Assembly (NCBI GenBank): GCA_020064725.1
Contig: JAGTWJ010000001.1
Span: 1,860,001 to 1,924,000 of the forward strand
Direction of reading: 5' to 3'
Length of the DNA stretch: 64,000 bases
Origin: Drechslerella dactyloides
Taxonomy: Eukaryota; Ascomycota; Orbiliomycetes; Orbiliales; Orbiliaceae
The notes below the pieces were generated by a model, which did no database searches, was not told the DNA's origin, and saw only the letters and a list, made by a program, of their open reading frames with translations. This document shows positions 46,598 through 57,381 of this stretch, piece by piece. The position numbers and the translations under genes were made by a program. Within the stretch, counting starts at the first letter, position 1; every line of letters begins with the position of its first letter.

Positions 46598-46979
46598 GTC
46601 GGGCGATAATGTGCGAGCGCCGATGTTGAATTGTCAGTGGAGGGGAATCGGTGTGGTGGGGCAGATGGAAATTCGTCTTGGCGGGGCACACATACAGTTT
46701 TGACGCTCCGCCGCGACGCCATTTCTATCCACGCCTGCTTTCTAAAGCAACTGTTCACGGAACTATCAAAATGTCTCCTCGATAACGACTAGTCTATTCC
46801 TCAAGTAATGTACATCTACACTCGCTAATTCGCATTGAACACCCAAATTGACCCCCAAATCCCCACAAGAACTCCGATCCGAGACTGAAAACAATGGCCG
46901 TTGCATGATGGAAACCCGCTCCAAAGCCCACAGCATCAAACAATGCGATATCCGATTGTAAAGAATTTCTGCCTGCGTG
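46598..46979. other. Intergenic region DPH2 promoter / ESS2 3' flank
   Basis: About 380 bp with the DPH2 promoter. No other feature identified. Confidence 0.5.
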
Positions 46980-48447
46980 TTAATCTTCCTTCCTCTTCAT
47001 TAGCGGTGTAGCATCCGCCTTCCGGTCCGCCCGCGGCGTCGGCGTCCACTTGTACCGCATGTCCTTCCCCTTTCCAGAAGCTCCGCCAAACACGCTATCC
47101 GACCTTCCAGTCCCAATCTTCCCGAGAAGCCCCCTGGCAGCAGGCGTCATGTTCCCCAGTGTCTTCATCCTCCGCGCCATCGCAACTGGCGTACCTGCGG
47201 TACTGCCGCCCGGCGTCCCTGGCACCACCATCTTTGCAGACGCCCGCTTTGATTTTGCGACTTTGTCTACCATTCGATGCAGTGTCTTTTCCCTCCGTGG
47301 CGTTTCACTGATTTTGAACGGTGACGGCGAGACTTCTACACTCGGTAGTAGGTCGTCGACAGTGCCCCAAGTCATCGGCGGCAACCCCAGTTCTGACGGT
47401 GATGGCGAAGGTGCGTCGTCCACAAACGAGTAGCCATTGACGCGTGGTGTTGCACCGCCGTCGGCAATCGTCGACGCTGAAAACCGCGGTTTGCCTGCAA
47501 TTGCATCCCGTATAGCGGAAACCGACGGGGATGGTGGTACATTATTCGCGGGGACTCGTGAAGGCGGCATTCTCGTATTCGTATGCGATATCGACTTTGG
47601 CGCTGCCCGCGATTCCGTGTTCGTTGCCGGGTTCAAGTCGGGATCCAGCATGTTGTCATCGAGATTGTTAGGGGAGAACATCAGCCCGTTCCGTGGGTTT
47701 ATCTTCCACGTCTCCGGCATGGCGGGTTTATCGTCCTGGTATTTTAGGAGTTTCGTCTTATCGACCCCATCACGTTCTTCCTTCTCCTTTAGCAGCTTTT
47801 GCCGCTCTCGTTCCGCAATTACGGAGGGCTTCGAGATCTTGTTACCGCGCCACAGCCACCCATAATCCTCGCGGCGCTGTTGGTTCTGGTCGTCGAGGAG
47901 GTCGTTGAAGCTGGTGTTATCTTCGGAGGTGTATTTCGCCTGAAACCCGTCGAGCGACAATTTTTCGTCGTAGGGCTTCTCCATACGGTTTGATGTCGCG
48001 CTGCTGATGCTCATATCGTCACGGGTACTCATTGGTGTATCGAAACCACGGGCGGAGGGAGTCATAGCGGCCGACCGAAAAGAGGGAGTGCTGTGTCTAT
48101 TTCGTAACCGCGGTCCCGTCATGACCTGTGTGAGCTTTCGTCCGGCCGACGCGATCCATTCCTGGTCCTTGGAGGCGAGAGCGTCGAGGTATTCTTCCTG
48201 GTGGCGCGCCTCGGCTAGGCCTGGGAAGAAGTCGCGGGCGATTATGTCGGACTATTTGCTATGTTAGCCGCATTTCGGGGACGATGCGTGGGGCTTATGG
48301 ACGACATACGATCGCGGTTGTGTAGCTGTCTTCGTCGAGCACCTTTGGCGGGCGCTTGATTCGCTTTGCGGGTGGCGGCATGAGTTCTGTGTCGGTGGAT
48401 TTGCGGACGAGCGCCTGGCTCGGGGGAGCGGTTGCGTAGTCCGCCAT
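46980..48447 (-). CDS. Nuclear protein ESS2/Bis1 (DGCR14 homologue), splicing-associated
   Basis: Conserved nuclear protein associated with late spliceosomes (human ESS2/DGCR14, fission yeast Bis1). Two exons on the minus strand: 48447-48310 and 48251-46980; intron 48309-48252 (58 bp, CTAAC branch point, TAG acceptor); 469 residues. The assembled N-terminus is RIKRPPKVLDEDSYTTAI joined to SDIIARDFFPGLAEARHQEE, YLDALASK, the hallmark ES2 opening. Next come the conserved LSLDGFQAKYTSEDNTSFND, LLDDQNQQRREDYGWLW, an Arg/Glu/Lys-rich helix (AERERQKLLKEKEERDGVDK), NPRNGLMFSP and, at the C-terminus, basic low-complexity sequence with YKWTPTPRADRKADATPL. It diverges from the acyl-CoA synthetase gene. 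Most of the middle is Pro/Ser-rich and probably disordered. Confidence 0.92.
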
Positions 48448-48918
48448 CTTGGTCCGGACGTCCTGTTTGAAGCCGGAATGGCTGGCCGGGAGTCCGCGAG
48501 GTGGAATGTCGGTGATGATTGAAGATGAAAGGCGAAGGCAACTGTTGGACCAGGCGTTTGACGGATGAGTCGCACAAGCCCGCCAAGAAAACCAACCTCG
48601 TCTCGACAACCGCAACGAGCCGAAATTCTTCGCTGCGCGCTCAACCTCACCGCAACTTTCAAGACAGCATCTACGATAGATCAACGGCCAGCTACAAAGT
48701 TGCAAGCTCAGTGTGACGGAATCATAGCAATCACAATGTCCACTTGGTGATAAACCAATTGCCCTAGCTGCAATGGTATACTTTGCTAACTAATAAGGAT
48801 GCATAGCTTCAACTCTTCGCGAAGGAGTGTGTGATCAGTCCTCCCCGCCGTTATCATAAGGAGTTGCGCTGCTCTCAGCGCAGCAGCCTTTCTAGCTAGA
48901 TAGGTATAGCCAGCCGCC
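48448..48918. promoter_or_regulatory. Divergent promoter region ESS2 / ACSF3-like synthetase
   Basis: 470 bp separate the two start codons, so both promoters lie here. Plus-strand and minus-strand frames in this interval are short and lack motifs. No specific site identified. Confidence 0.45.
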
Positions 48919-51197
48919 ATGAAGGCCACCCGTTTGCTCCAGATACGGTCCCTACTCCATCGTAAGCTCAACATCCAACGACCTATCCGGAACCCTCTTC
49001 TGATACGATGAGCAGAGCCTGCCAGAAAGAAGGGCATCGGGTCCAGCGTTAAGGTCCAGGTCGCGCAGACCATCTTCGACGATCCAAAAGGCATACCATT
49101 CAACAATAACCTCTTCATCCGTCTATCCGCATTTTTCAAAAACCCTGCCAATGACGGACGAGTCGCTATCCTCGAGCGCCCGAACATCTCGGAGCCGGAT
49201 ACTGTTGCCTACGGTTATCCTACGCTTGCCACACATCTACACTACACACGAAGAAGGCTGGTCGACAGGTTTCTACCGGTGCTGCGCGCCCCAGAGAAAA
49301 TAGCGCAGAAAGGGCAGGCAATAGGGCTTGTCGCGGATCGGAGCTATGAGTTTGTAGGTGGGCTTTCTCTACTTCTTCAGACCAGAACTCCGTCACACAG
49401 CCGAGACTCCCCAGCGTACGGGCGTCGGTACCTTCTCATAAGTGCATAAGCAGCTAACGCAATAGTTACAGTTAACTTGTTCGCCTTGCTCTCAATCGGC
49501 CTACGTCCCGCCCTGATATCCAACGCGGCGAAACCCCGCGAAATCCAACAATTATTGGATACCGCTGAAGCGTCCCTGTTGATCGTGCCAGATAGCCTCA
49601 AAGACAGTGGCGTGTACGAAGACCTGCCAGTTTATAGTTCCACGGAATGGAGCCAGAAGTACAAACCGTTCTCGCACACGCAGCTACAACAGGAATTTCG
49701 AACTGTTATCACCAAGGCCAATCAGGGAACCATCCTCTTCACATCGGGCACGACCGGAATGCCGGTATGTCTCTCCTTCGAACCCCACTGCACGAACATC
49801 ATCATCACGAAGCTCAGACTCTGATGTTCTTTCGACAATCTAGAAAGCAGTATTCACCAACATTGCGAGCGTCAGCGGTCAATGCAGCTTACTCTGCCAT
49901 GCCTGGAAATACACAGACAACGACCATATCCTCCACGCCCTTCCCCTCCATCACATTCACGGCCTCTCCAACGCGCTCCTAACCCCACTGACCGCCGGCA
50001 GCACCATCGAATTTGTCAGCGGGCAATTCAACGCCGATGAGATCCTCGAACGTATCGCACGGCCGCCGTCCGCCGAGTTCCCACAGGTGACCATGTTCCA
50101 CGGCGTGCCAACAATGTACTCTGCCTTCATCGCAGCATACGATGCCATGCCGGCTGCAAAGCAAGAAATCATCGCAGAGGGTCTCCGACGGCTGCGGGTC
50201 GCCGTCTGCGGGTCCGCCGCGCTGCCGGCGCCCATCGCGCAGAAATGGAAGAACATAACCGGCACTATCCCCCTCGAGCGCTACGGCATGACTGAAACAG
50301 GCATGGTTCTATCCAATCCCATCAACCCGGAGTTCCGCATCCCCGGGAGCGTAGGCTGGCCGCTAGAGAACCGGGGCGTGTACATCGTCGATGCGAATAA
50401 TCGGATAATCGAGTTCCCGGGTGTCCCCGGCGAGCTCGTCGTTCACTGGGAGAAGTGGATCTGCATGTTCGACAAGTACTGGAATAACCCATCGTCGACC
50501 GCGGAGTCGGTGATGAGGCCGATCCGCGTGAACAAAAACCATATCGATAGCGTCAAAGATGGAATCGTGGAGTTGAAGGAGAAGCCAAAGGGGGTGGTGC
50601 TGAACTACAACTATACGCTCCCGAAGAAGTTTTTCCGCACAGGCGACGTGGCGATGAAAGGGCAGAATGGGGAATATTATCTCCTCGGTAGAGCGAGCGT
50701 CGACAGTATGTCTACACCCCCTCCTCTCTGTTTACTATTCGCTAGGAGCATGGCTAACTGCTTGCCTGTGTGATTTAGTCATCAAGGTCGCCGGTCACCT
50801 CGTATCAACGCTCGAAGTCGAGCGCGAGATTCTGGGTCTCGACGACATTGCGGAAGCCGTCGTTATCGGCGTGCCCTCAGAGCGTTTCGGTCAGCTACCC
50901 TACGCTATTGTAGTCCTCAAGCCAGCCGCCGCCGCCGAATACAATGAAGACCCGAAAGATCATCGCAAGTTTGTGCGCGGTGCAATGGAACGGCTGAGGA
51001 AAGTGCTGAGTGCCGAAAAGTTGCCACGCAAGTGGATCATGGTCGACAAGATACCACGGAACGCAATGGGCAAAGTGAACAAAAAGGAACTGTTGGCGGA
51101 TCGACAACTGCTGCAAAAGGCAGATGACAGCGATGCTGTAGCAGAAATTGACAACTTGTCAATGCCAGAAGGGGTGGCTGACGTGAAAGAATCATGA
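48919..51197 (+). CDS. Mitochondrial acyl-CoA synthetase, ACSF3-like (possible malonyl-CoA synthetase)
   Basis: Adenylate-forming acid-CoA ligase. Five exons inferred: 48919-48961, 49016-49357, 49472-49764, 49844-50705 and 50779-51197; all joins keep frame; 652 residues. The first exon encodes MKATRLLQIRSLLHQPARKK, an Arg-rich amphipathic start typical of mitochondrial import. Intron 2 is the least certain splice: donor GTGGGC at 49358 and acceptor either TTACAG (49471, preferred) or AATAG (49465), differing by two residues. The phosphate loop is TILFTSGTTGMPKAV, split by intron 3; A5 is ERYGMTETGMV; A7 is FFRTGDVA; A8 is GRASVDIIKVAGHLVST; the C-terminal Lys motif is NAMGKVNKKEL. Between YWNNPSSTAES and KKFFRTGD there is an insertion of about 45 residues not seen in most family members. 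Substrate inferred only from overall similarity to ACSF3. Confidence 0.88.
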
Positions 51198-51568
51198 TCG
51201 AGGGCAAATTTTGCGAGTTTGGTTTTACCAACCCTCCGCCTAACAGTCGTGCCGATGCCCGGCGGTATATGGATATTGAATGGTTGTACATACAAGAATA
51301 TTACTTTGTATATAGACACCGCGAATGCTATCACAATATTATAGATGTAGGTGAGCCTGCAAATTTTATATTGGTCTATATCTTGACCTTAAAACTCCAC
51401 TCCAGCATCAGTATAGGCACCTTGAGTTAACAAAGTATCACACAATTTAACTAACTGATGACCACAATCTACCGGATTTATACCAGAGTCTAGCATATAA
51501 TACATCTAATTATGACTGTACGGCAGATTCTCGTACATCACTATTCAATCCTCCACCACCACTAACTC
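51198..51568. other. Intergenic region between convergent genes
   Basis: About 370 bp of AT-rich DNA with the two 3' UTRs of the synthetase and ALG10 genes. Nothing else seen. Confidence 0.55.
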
Positions 51569-53628
51569 TCACCACATAAATCGCATCACCCCCTCCGTGC
51601 CCTCCCAGCGGAACTCCCGCTCCAAAAACACCTTCAACGTCACAACATGCACCGCCAAAAACACCACAGCCTCAGCCCACACGCGCACATCGACACCGCC
51701 AACCCTATTCCTACGGAACCAGCTCCTGTTAGGATCGCCACCATACTCCAGCCCCGCATGCACCCGCCACACGACCCAGGGCACCACAAAGTACCGAAAC
51801 TCAACCAGCGGCGCGAACACAAGCGTCCCCGCCGTCGCAGCCAGGAACGCGAGCAGGAACGTAATCGTATGCGTCGTTGACACCACCGGGGAAGACTGCG
51901 GGTTGATCGCGCGTGTAGTCGGGGGTAGCGGCGCCGGTTTCAGCCCGATGGCACGGTAGACGAGGAAGCCGGAGAGCAAGTATAGCGGTACACCAGCGTA
52001 CTTAGCCGCCGGGTGCGCAAGAACCGTGCGCCGCCACAGGTAGAAGACGTAGTGGCGGTTGTCCGCGAGCATGAATGGGTGCGTGTATGTGAATGTGTGC
52101 ACAGCGGCAGCGATGAGGAGCGTGAAGGTCGCGGTTGTAGCAGCCTTGAGCGGCGAGCCGAGGAGGGTTTTGGCGGTGGTGATGAGGAGCGTGATCGGGT
52201 TGGCTAGGAAGATGAATGGCGTCGAGAGAACGGTGAAGAGGGAGAAGTAGAGCATTTGCACGGGGTGGAAGGTGCTGATGTGGTTAGTCTTGTCGCCGAG
52301 CGCGATAGAGCCGTTGTACCAGACGAACAGGCCGAAGAGTGCCATGACGTACGTGTACGGCTCCGCGGCGATGAGTACCGGCGAGAAGTTCTGATAGGCG
52401 GCGATGGCGATGGAGAAAGCGGATTTGAGGTAGTCTGAGACATCGGCGAAGAGGATAGAGGGGTCGTAGATGCCACCGGTGCTGGCGCGACCAAAGATCG
52501 CATTGAGGGAGAGTGGCTGATGGTGCAAGAGAGTAGACGGCGCAGGCGGATGTAGGCGCTTGAGGATGCGGATAGATGAGACGATGAGGAGGAACAGAGC
52601 CCAGAGAATATTCGTCTGGCGGAAGAGGATCGAAACCAGTGACCACTATACAAAATAAATTAGCATATATCAGGACGGAAGAATATTGTAGTATATTACG
52701 TACCCCGGCACTTGTCCACGGGGCGTAGAGAAGGTGGCTACGGTACGCCAGCAGCACGAATACCGTCGACCAGACATCCGTGTAAAACAGATTGTTGAAG
52801 AAATACAACAGCGGGAAGAGCGCCACGTTCATCGCCGTCTGCGCCGCCGACGCTTCATTGTTGATCCGCTCCTCCACGACATCAACCTTTGGCGCAGGCT
52901 CCTTTGGTCCGACGCCCGGCGGCAGCTCTGTTCTCCGTTTGGCCTTCTCGACCTCCTTCGGGTCCGCCAGAGAGCCGCCAGGGCCCGGTCCGGCGACCAC
53001 CACAACGGGCAGCGGCGGCGGAGGCACCTGGTGGTACGGCGAGTGGACGTACAGACAAATCTCGTAGACGAGCCACGGGAGGAAGATCGACCCTCCGATG
53101 ACGTTCAAGAATCGTAGAGGCGCCGTAGAGCAGTGTTCTAGGGAGGCGTGTGTAAAAGCAGACGTGGCGCCGGGGCGGGTGTCCCAGCCGGACAGCGTCG
53201 GCGTCCCCCAGGGATTATACGCGGCGAGGAAGCGATATGCGGGCAGGACGACCTGGACGAAGCCAACGTAGATGTAGGACAGCAGGTATCTACATCAGAA
53301 TACACGCGTCAGCACTATCGCCTGCAATGATCTCGGTTCGACAGATGGTGGGGGACGTACAGCCCTGGCGGGGTCGTGATCTTGTTGTCCCAGTCCCTCC
53401 AATGCATCGCGCAGTAGCGCTGCGCCTGGGGGATATGGAAGACTTCATCCTTTCACCTCGTCAGCACGGTCTCTTTCCTGTCTGTGATCGCATTCGGGTC
53501 GGGGTTCCTCGTACTAGATACGGCTCCGGCACGACGGCATTGACGCGCAGGGCCGAGTAGGTCGAGATAGCTACCAGCAGGCCGACGCGCCAGTACAAGT
53601 GCGAGTCGTCGCGCAGGACGGCGTCCAT
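51569..53628 (-). CDS. ALG10: Dol-P-Glc:Glc2Man9GlcNAc2-PP-Dol alpha-1,2-glucosyltransferase
   Basis: Adds the last, alpha-1,2-linked glucose to the lipid-linked oligosaccharide in the ER lumen, the signal for efficient N-glycan transfer. Multi-pass ER membrane protein. Exons on the minus strand: 53628-53515, 53449-53361, 53289-52704 and 52645-51569; introns 53514-53450, 53360-53290 and 52703-52646; 621 residues. The catalytic loop is VPEPYLDEVFHIPQAQRYC, WDNKITTPPGLYLLSY, split over three exons. Later signatures are SILFRQTNILWALF, FVWYNGSIALGDKTNHIST and HPFMLADNRHYVFYLWRR, all characteristic of Alg10/Die2. A cytosolic or lumenal loop unique to fungi (PPPPLPVVVVAGPGPGGS and a Lys/Glu stretch) sits between helices. 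An in-frame ATG at 53694 would add 22 residues; I prefer 53628 because it puts the first helix near the N-terminus. Confidence 0.94.
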
Positions 53629-53941
53629 CTTGGCGGCAGGTGCCGACGGGCTGTTCTTCCCGCCTTCGTTGGCTAGTCTCCAGGCGACGAACATATCGCC
53701 GGCGGTGGTAGCGGAGGGCGGAGGTTGTCGAGGCCGAGGCCGTTGGGAGCGCTGGTGGGATTTTTGGCGAGGGATTGCGTGAAGATGGCAAGCAGCTCAG
53801 CCTTGCCGTCTTACATTTGTCGCCATTTATTGCAATCCTCCTCCTCCCCACCAGCATCGCGAACCTCACTCCGCACTCACCACAGCCTGCTCACCTTGCC
53901 ATGATACCAGACGGTCCCGCTGACTGGCATTCTTCCTCGCA
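53629..53941. promoter_or_regulatory. Divergent promoter region ALG10 / Cys-rich membrane protein
   Basis: 313 bp between start codons (or 247 bp if ALG10 starts at 53694). Must contain both promoters; no clear TATA box or factor site seen. Confidence 0.45.
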
Positions 53942-54439
53942 ATGGCCTACCTGAACCCGCTACCGGCGTTCTTCCGCTCGTCGCACACCCCGGAGTGCAT
54001 CCAGGACTGTCTGCCCCTCGTCCTCTCCGCGCGCTACTGCGACCTCAAGCTCGCCCTCCAGCCCCCGGCTCCCGATGCCGACGCACGGCTGGAGTACCGC
54101 CGCTGCCTCTGCGATAACCCCTACATGCAGCCGCTGACGACCGGCCAGCAATGCGCTTTCCTCTGCGGCCACGCGAACCGCGCAGCCATCATCAACTTTG
54201 TCAAGAGCACGGATACCTGCGGCTCCTTCGAACCATGGATCCATATAGCCGCACAGATACCGGGCCCGGAGACCTTCGCACCAAACTACACGCCCGCCGA
54301 GCAGTGGTGGCGGAAATGGCGAGACGGCGAGCGGTTTGGCATCATCTTCGGGTGCGCCATTGCCTTTCTCATCGTCGCATTCTTCGTGTGGGAGGGCGTC
54401 ATCCGACTCGTGCGAAAGCGACCGGCAGCTGCATCATAA
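53942..54439 (+). CDS. Cys-rich single-pass membrane protein, 165 residues, unknown function
   Basis: Single exon. There is no family I can name. The first 120 residues hold eight or nine cysteines in spaced pairs (PECIQDC, SARYCD, YRRCLCDN, QQCAFLCGH, TDTCGS), suggesting a disulfide-bonded or metal-binding domain. One strong helix near the C-terminus (IIFGCAIAFLIVAFFVWEGV) is followed by a short basic tail (RLVRKRP), which favours the tail facing the cytosol and the Cys-rich part in the lumen or a mitochondrial compartment. No N-terminal signal peptide is visible, so a tail-anchor or an internal signal-anchor is likely. The spacing CX3C near the start and pairs of cysteines also recall small mitochondrial intermembrane-space proteins, but this is weak. 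GC content and codon use match the neighbouring housekeeping genes. Confidence 0.78.
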   Translation: MAYLNPLPAFFRSSHTPECIQDCLPLVLSARYCDLKLALQPPAPDADARLEYRRCLCDNPYMQPLTTGQQCAFLCGHANRAAIINFVKSTDTCGSFEPWIHIAAQIPGPETFAPNYTPAEQWWRKWRDGERFGIIFGCAIAFLIVAFFVWEGVIRLVRKRPAAAS

Positions 54440-54725
54440 ACACAGCGTACTCTTGGACTCTGACGGATGGATGGACGGATGGATAAACTATGTTGAATGG
54501 GTTTGTTCTTACAAGAAGGCGATATCAAAGGGCTGCATAAGAAGCGTTCATGGATACGATGGAGACTGCGGTAATAATGATAATTGATAATACTATTATA
54601 ACGAGCTAACAATTAACACTTAATGATCTGATTCTCCAAACGCCCGCTAATACCACAAATAAGAACGATAAGGCGGCATCTCAGATGTAAAGATCAGAGA
54701 CAGAATTATAATGCACTCGCTGCGG

Positions 54726-56176
54726 CTAGCGGATCATGACCCGCCGCATCCCGCCCTTCGCCCACAGGCCCTTCTCGCAGTTGACGACCGTATCCAGCAA
54801 GCCCTTCTCGTCAATCTGCTGCTCCCTCTCAACCTCGCCTGCATTCTCCTCTTCCTCGCTGCTGCTATCCCCTTCGTCAAAATCAATCTCCATCGCGCTG
54901 CTGCCCCCAAACAGCCCGTTGACCCCGCTGTTCGCCTTCTCCCTCCGCTCTCGCCGCTGCCTGCGTTTCTCCTCCTTTGCCGCTTTCTCCTTCTCCTTCT
55001 CTGCTTCCATCGCCTTGATGACTTTCTCCCACGTTTTCTCAAACATCGCGTCTCGCTGCTGCCGTGCGTTCCCACCTCTGTAGACGTCGCTGCTGCCGCT
55101 GCTGCCGCCGCCACGCCTAGTCCCGCTGCCGGTACCTGTACTGCCACCGTTGACTTCACCGGGTGCCTTTCTAACGCTCGAAACTTTGCTGAACTCCGCG
55201 AGCAGCTTGCGCAGCGTCTCGCCACTCTGTCGTGCCTCTTCAGACGCAAGTTCGCGGATCTTCTTCGCGTCACGGACGACTTCTTGTTCTTCCTGGTGGC
55301 GCTCGTAGGTGTGCTTCCCTGGCCAGGCCGGCTGGTGCGGGTCGATGTATGCGCGCTCCGTGTGGACTGAAACCATTGGTTTCGTGGGTGCGGCGAACCT
55401 GGGGTTGTCGGGGTTGGACTGCTCGAGTTGGATCATGTACGCTGGACGCGTCGGAGCGGGTATCTTGAAGCGTTTTCGGGGTTTCAGGAGGTCCGGCCCG
55501 AGCAGTTCCTGCAGCGCGGGTTCCTCTGGCGGCGCGGGGTCTGGGTCTGGGAGGGCGTAGACGTGAGGTTTTAACCGCGGGACGGGGTTGGACTGGCTGT
55601 TCGAAGGGAGGGGTGTATCGGCCATGGTGGGGGGCGATTGGAGTGACTGGCGGTAGCGAGTGACTTCGTCTTCGAGGCTGGCGATAGAATAACCCGTTCT
55701 CTTGAGTGTTTCTTCAAAGTCGGTGATTGTCGGACGCGTCCGGCGCTGGTTGCTGCAGCATTTCATCGCATCGGTCGTGATCTTCTGGAGGTCTGTAGAT
55801 GTGGAATCGCAGAATTAGCATCGCCTGCCCCCAGCCGGTGGCATACGCCAGGCATACAGCCGTATGCGTGGACGGGGAGGTGAGAGGTACATTCGCCGGC
55901 CTGGTGCCGGATGCTGGTCAGAGCCACCTTGCTCCCGCTGTCGAAGCCGCAGGACCGTAGTATCAACGCAATCGATTGCTCGAACAGCGGCTCGACGACA
56001 TCTGTAGGAAGCACCGGCGCTGCATCCGAGGAGACGTGCTGGCGTGCTATTGGTGGTAGTTTCCTGCGTCTGCTGGCCGCTGTCGTCGTCGCTGTCATCA
56101 CGGCCGCTTCGCCATCCGGGGAGACTCTGCGCTTCTTAGACGGCGGACCGCCAAGACCGACGATGTCCGGGGCCAT
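54726..56176 (-). CDS. TAF8: Transcription initiation factor TFIID subunit 8
   Basis: Histone-fold TFIID subunit that pairs with TAF10. Two exons on the minus strand: 56176-55891 and 55792-54726; intron 55890-55793; 450 residues. The histone fold (Bromo_TP type, about residues 55-135) reads VVEPLFEQSIALILRSCGFD, SGSKVALTSIRHQAGE joined to YLQKITTDAMKCCSNQRRTR, PTITDFEETLKRTGYSI. A Pro-rich linker leads to the TAF8 C-terminal motif, here HQPAWPGKHTYERHQEEQEV with VRDAKKIRELASEEARQS. The end is a basic and acidic coiled-coil region (MEAEKEKEKAAKEEKRRQRR, then SSSEEEENAGEVE). The N-terminal PPSKKRRVSP is a good nuclear localisation signal. It diverges from SLD5 across 284 bp. The donor GTACCT is slightly off consensus but both sides match the family. 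Confidence 0.9.
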
Positions 56177-56460
56177 GATGCCGCGTTTGGAGGATGGGAT
56201 GTATTGCCTCGAGGCTTCCGACGGGCGACGGTGCCGCAGCTGTTGTCGATGGTGGCGGATGGAAGGAAAGACTCGGGTGGTGGCGATGGAACGAACGGAT
56301 GCAATGGAGGTGAGTGATGTTGACAAGTTGGAGCGGAACATCCGCGCCGCGCCAAGCCGCCTTTCCTTTGCGGTCCCGCGCCGGACCCTCTCCACCTCGA
56401 ATTCGGAACCCGGAATCGAGCTCAATTTCATCCCACCCGCTCGCCCCCACGACACGCAGC
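56177..56460. promoter_or_regulatory. Divergent promoter region TAF8 / SLD5
   Basis: 284 bp between the start codons of two nuclear housekeeping genes. Shared or abutting promoters are required by the arrangement. No TATA box seen. Confidence 0.5.
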
Positions 56461-57381
56461 ATGGACATCGACGACATCCTCCGCGAGCTGGACGAAGACA
56501 CCGAGCCGTCGAACAGCAAGGATTACGACGAACTGCTCAAGTGGTGGGTCAACGAGCGAGCGGCACCCGAGATCCTGGCGTACCAAGATGGGCTTGTCGA
56601 GCGGATAATGGGCCGCGTGCGTCGGCAGGTATGCCTTCTATCCACATTTTACATCCCCCCTTCTTGTGATATACCTTTATATCTAGCACTAGCGTCCGCT
56701 CAGTCCAATGCCCCTTGGTTTCGTGTAGACGACGCGTCTCGATATCTGCGATTTCAGCTAACTAATGGCTAGTCCTCCCCGCGGTGACTGGATTGTCCCG
56801 ACAGATCGAGCACATTGAAGACCAGACGGGCAACCTGGATCCCAGGGCGAACTTTCATCTGATTATTGTCCAGACGGAACTCGAGCGCATCAAGTTTCTC
56901 GTCCGGTCGTATCTACGCACCCGCATATCCAAGGTACAATAGACCCCTGCAATCTACTATCCGCGAACTATATACCATACCTACCATCATCATAGTAACG
57001 CAAGCAACTAACTGTGACGCCCAGATTGACAAGCATGCCCTCCACATCCTCTCCACGCCATCCCTCCGCCACTCTCTCTCGAACACCGAGCAAACCTATC
57101 TGAAATCCCACCAAGCCCTCCTCAACGAACTCTACCTTGCCTCCTTCCTCAAAACATTCCCCGAGACGCTGCGCAGGCTCGACGACTCTGCCGGCGGGCT
57201 CAAGATGGTTGAGGAGCCGGACCTCGAGAGCGCGGTATTCCTGCGCGTCGTCAGGGATGTGGAGTTGGACATCCCGTGGGAGGCCGGCGAAGCGATCCCG
57301 ATGCGCCGGGGGGATGTCTATGTGATTCGATACGAGGCCGTCAGAGCGGCGGTCAAGAGTGGGGATGTCGAGTTGATATGA
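56461..57381 (+). CDS. SLD5: GINS complex subunit Sld5
   Basis: Subunit of the GINS tetramer (Sld5-Psf1-Psf2-Psf3), part of the CMG replicative helicase. Three exons: 56461-56628, 56805-56933 and 57025-57381; introns 56629-56804 and 56934-57024, all phase 0; 217 residues, as expected. The N-terminus MDIDDILRELDEDTEPSNSK and LLKWWVNERAAPEILAYQ, then joined IEHIEDQTGNLDPRANFHLI, QTELERIKFLVRSYLRTRIS and KIDKHALHILS give the A-domain helices. The C-terminal B-domain includes SAVFLRVVRDVELDIPWEAG and EAIPMRRGDVYVIRYEAVRA, followed by GDVELI at the very end, as in other Sld5 proteins. The first intron is 176 bp, longer than usual for the window. Expression probably coordinates with the cell cycle, though no site was identified. 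Confidence 0.95.

Noticed and set aside
54711..55370. 219-residue plus-strand frame inside TAF8
   Set aside because: Antisense to a confidently identified TAF8 exon, dominated by Leu/Ala/Pro runs that mirror the Lys/Glu-rich TAF8 tail.
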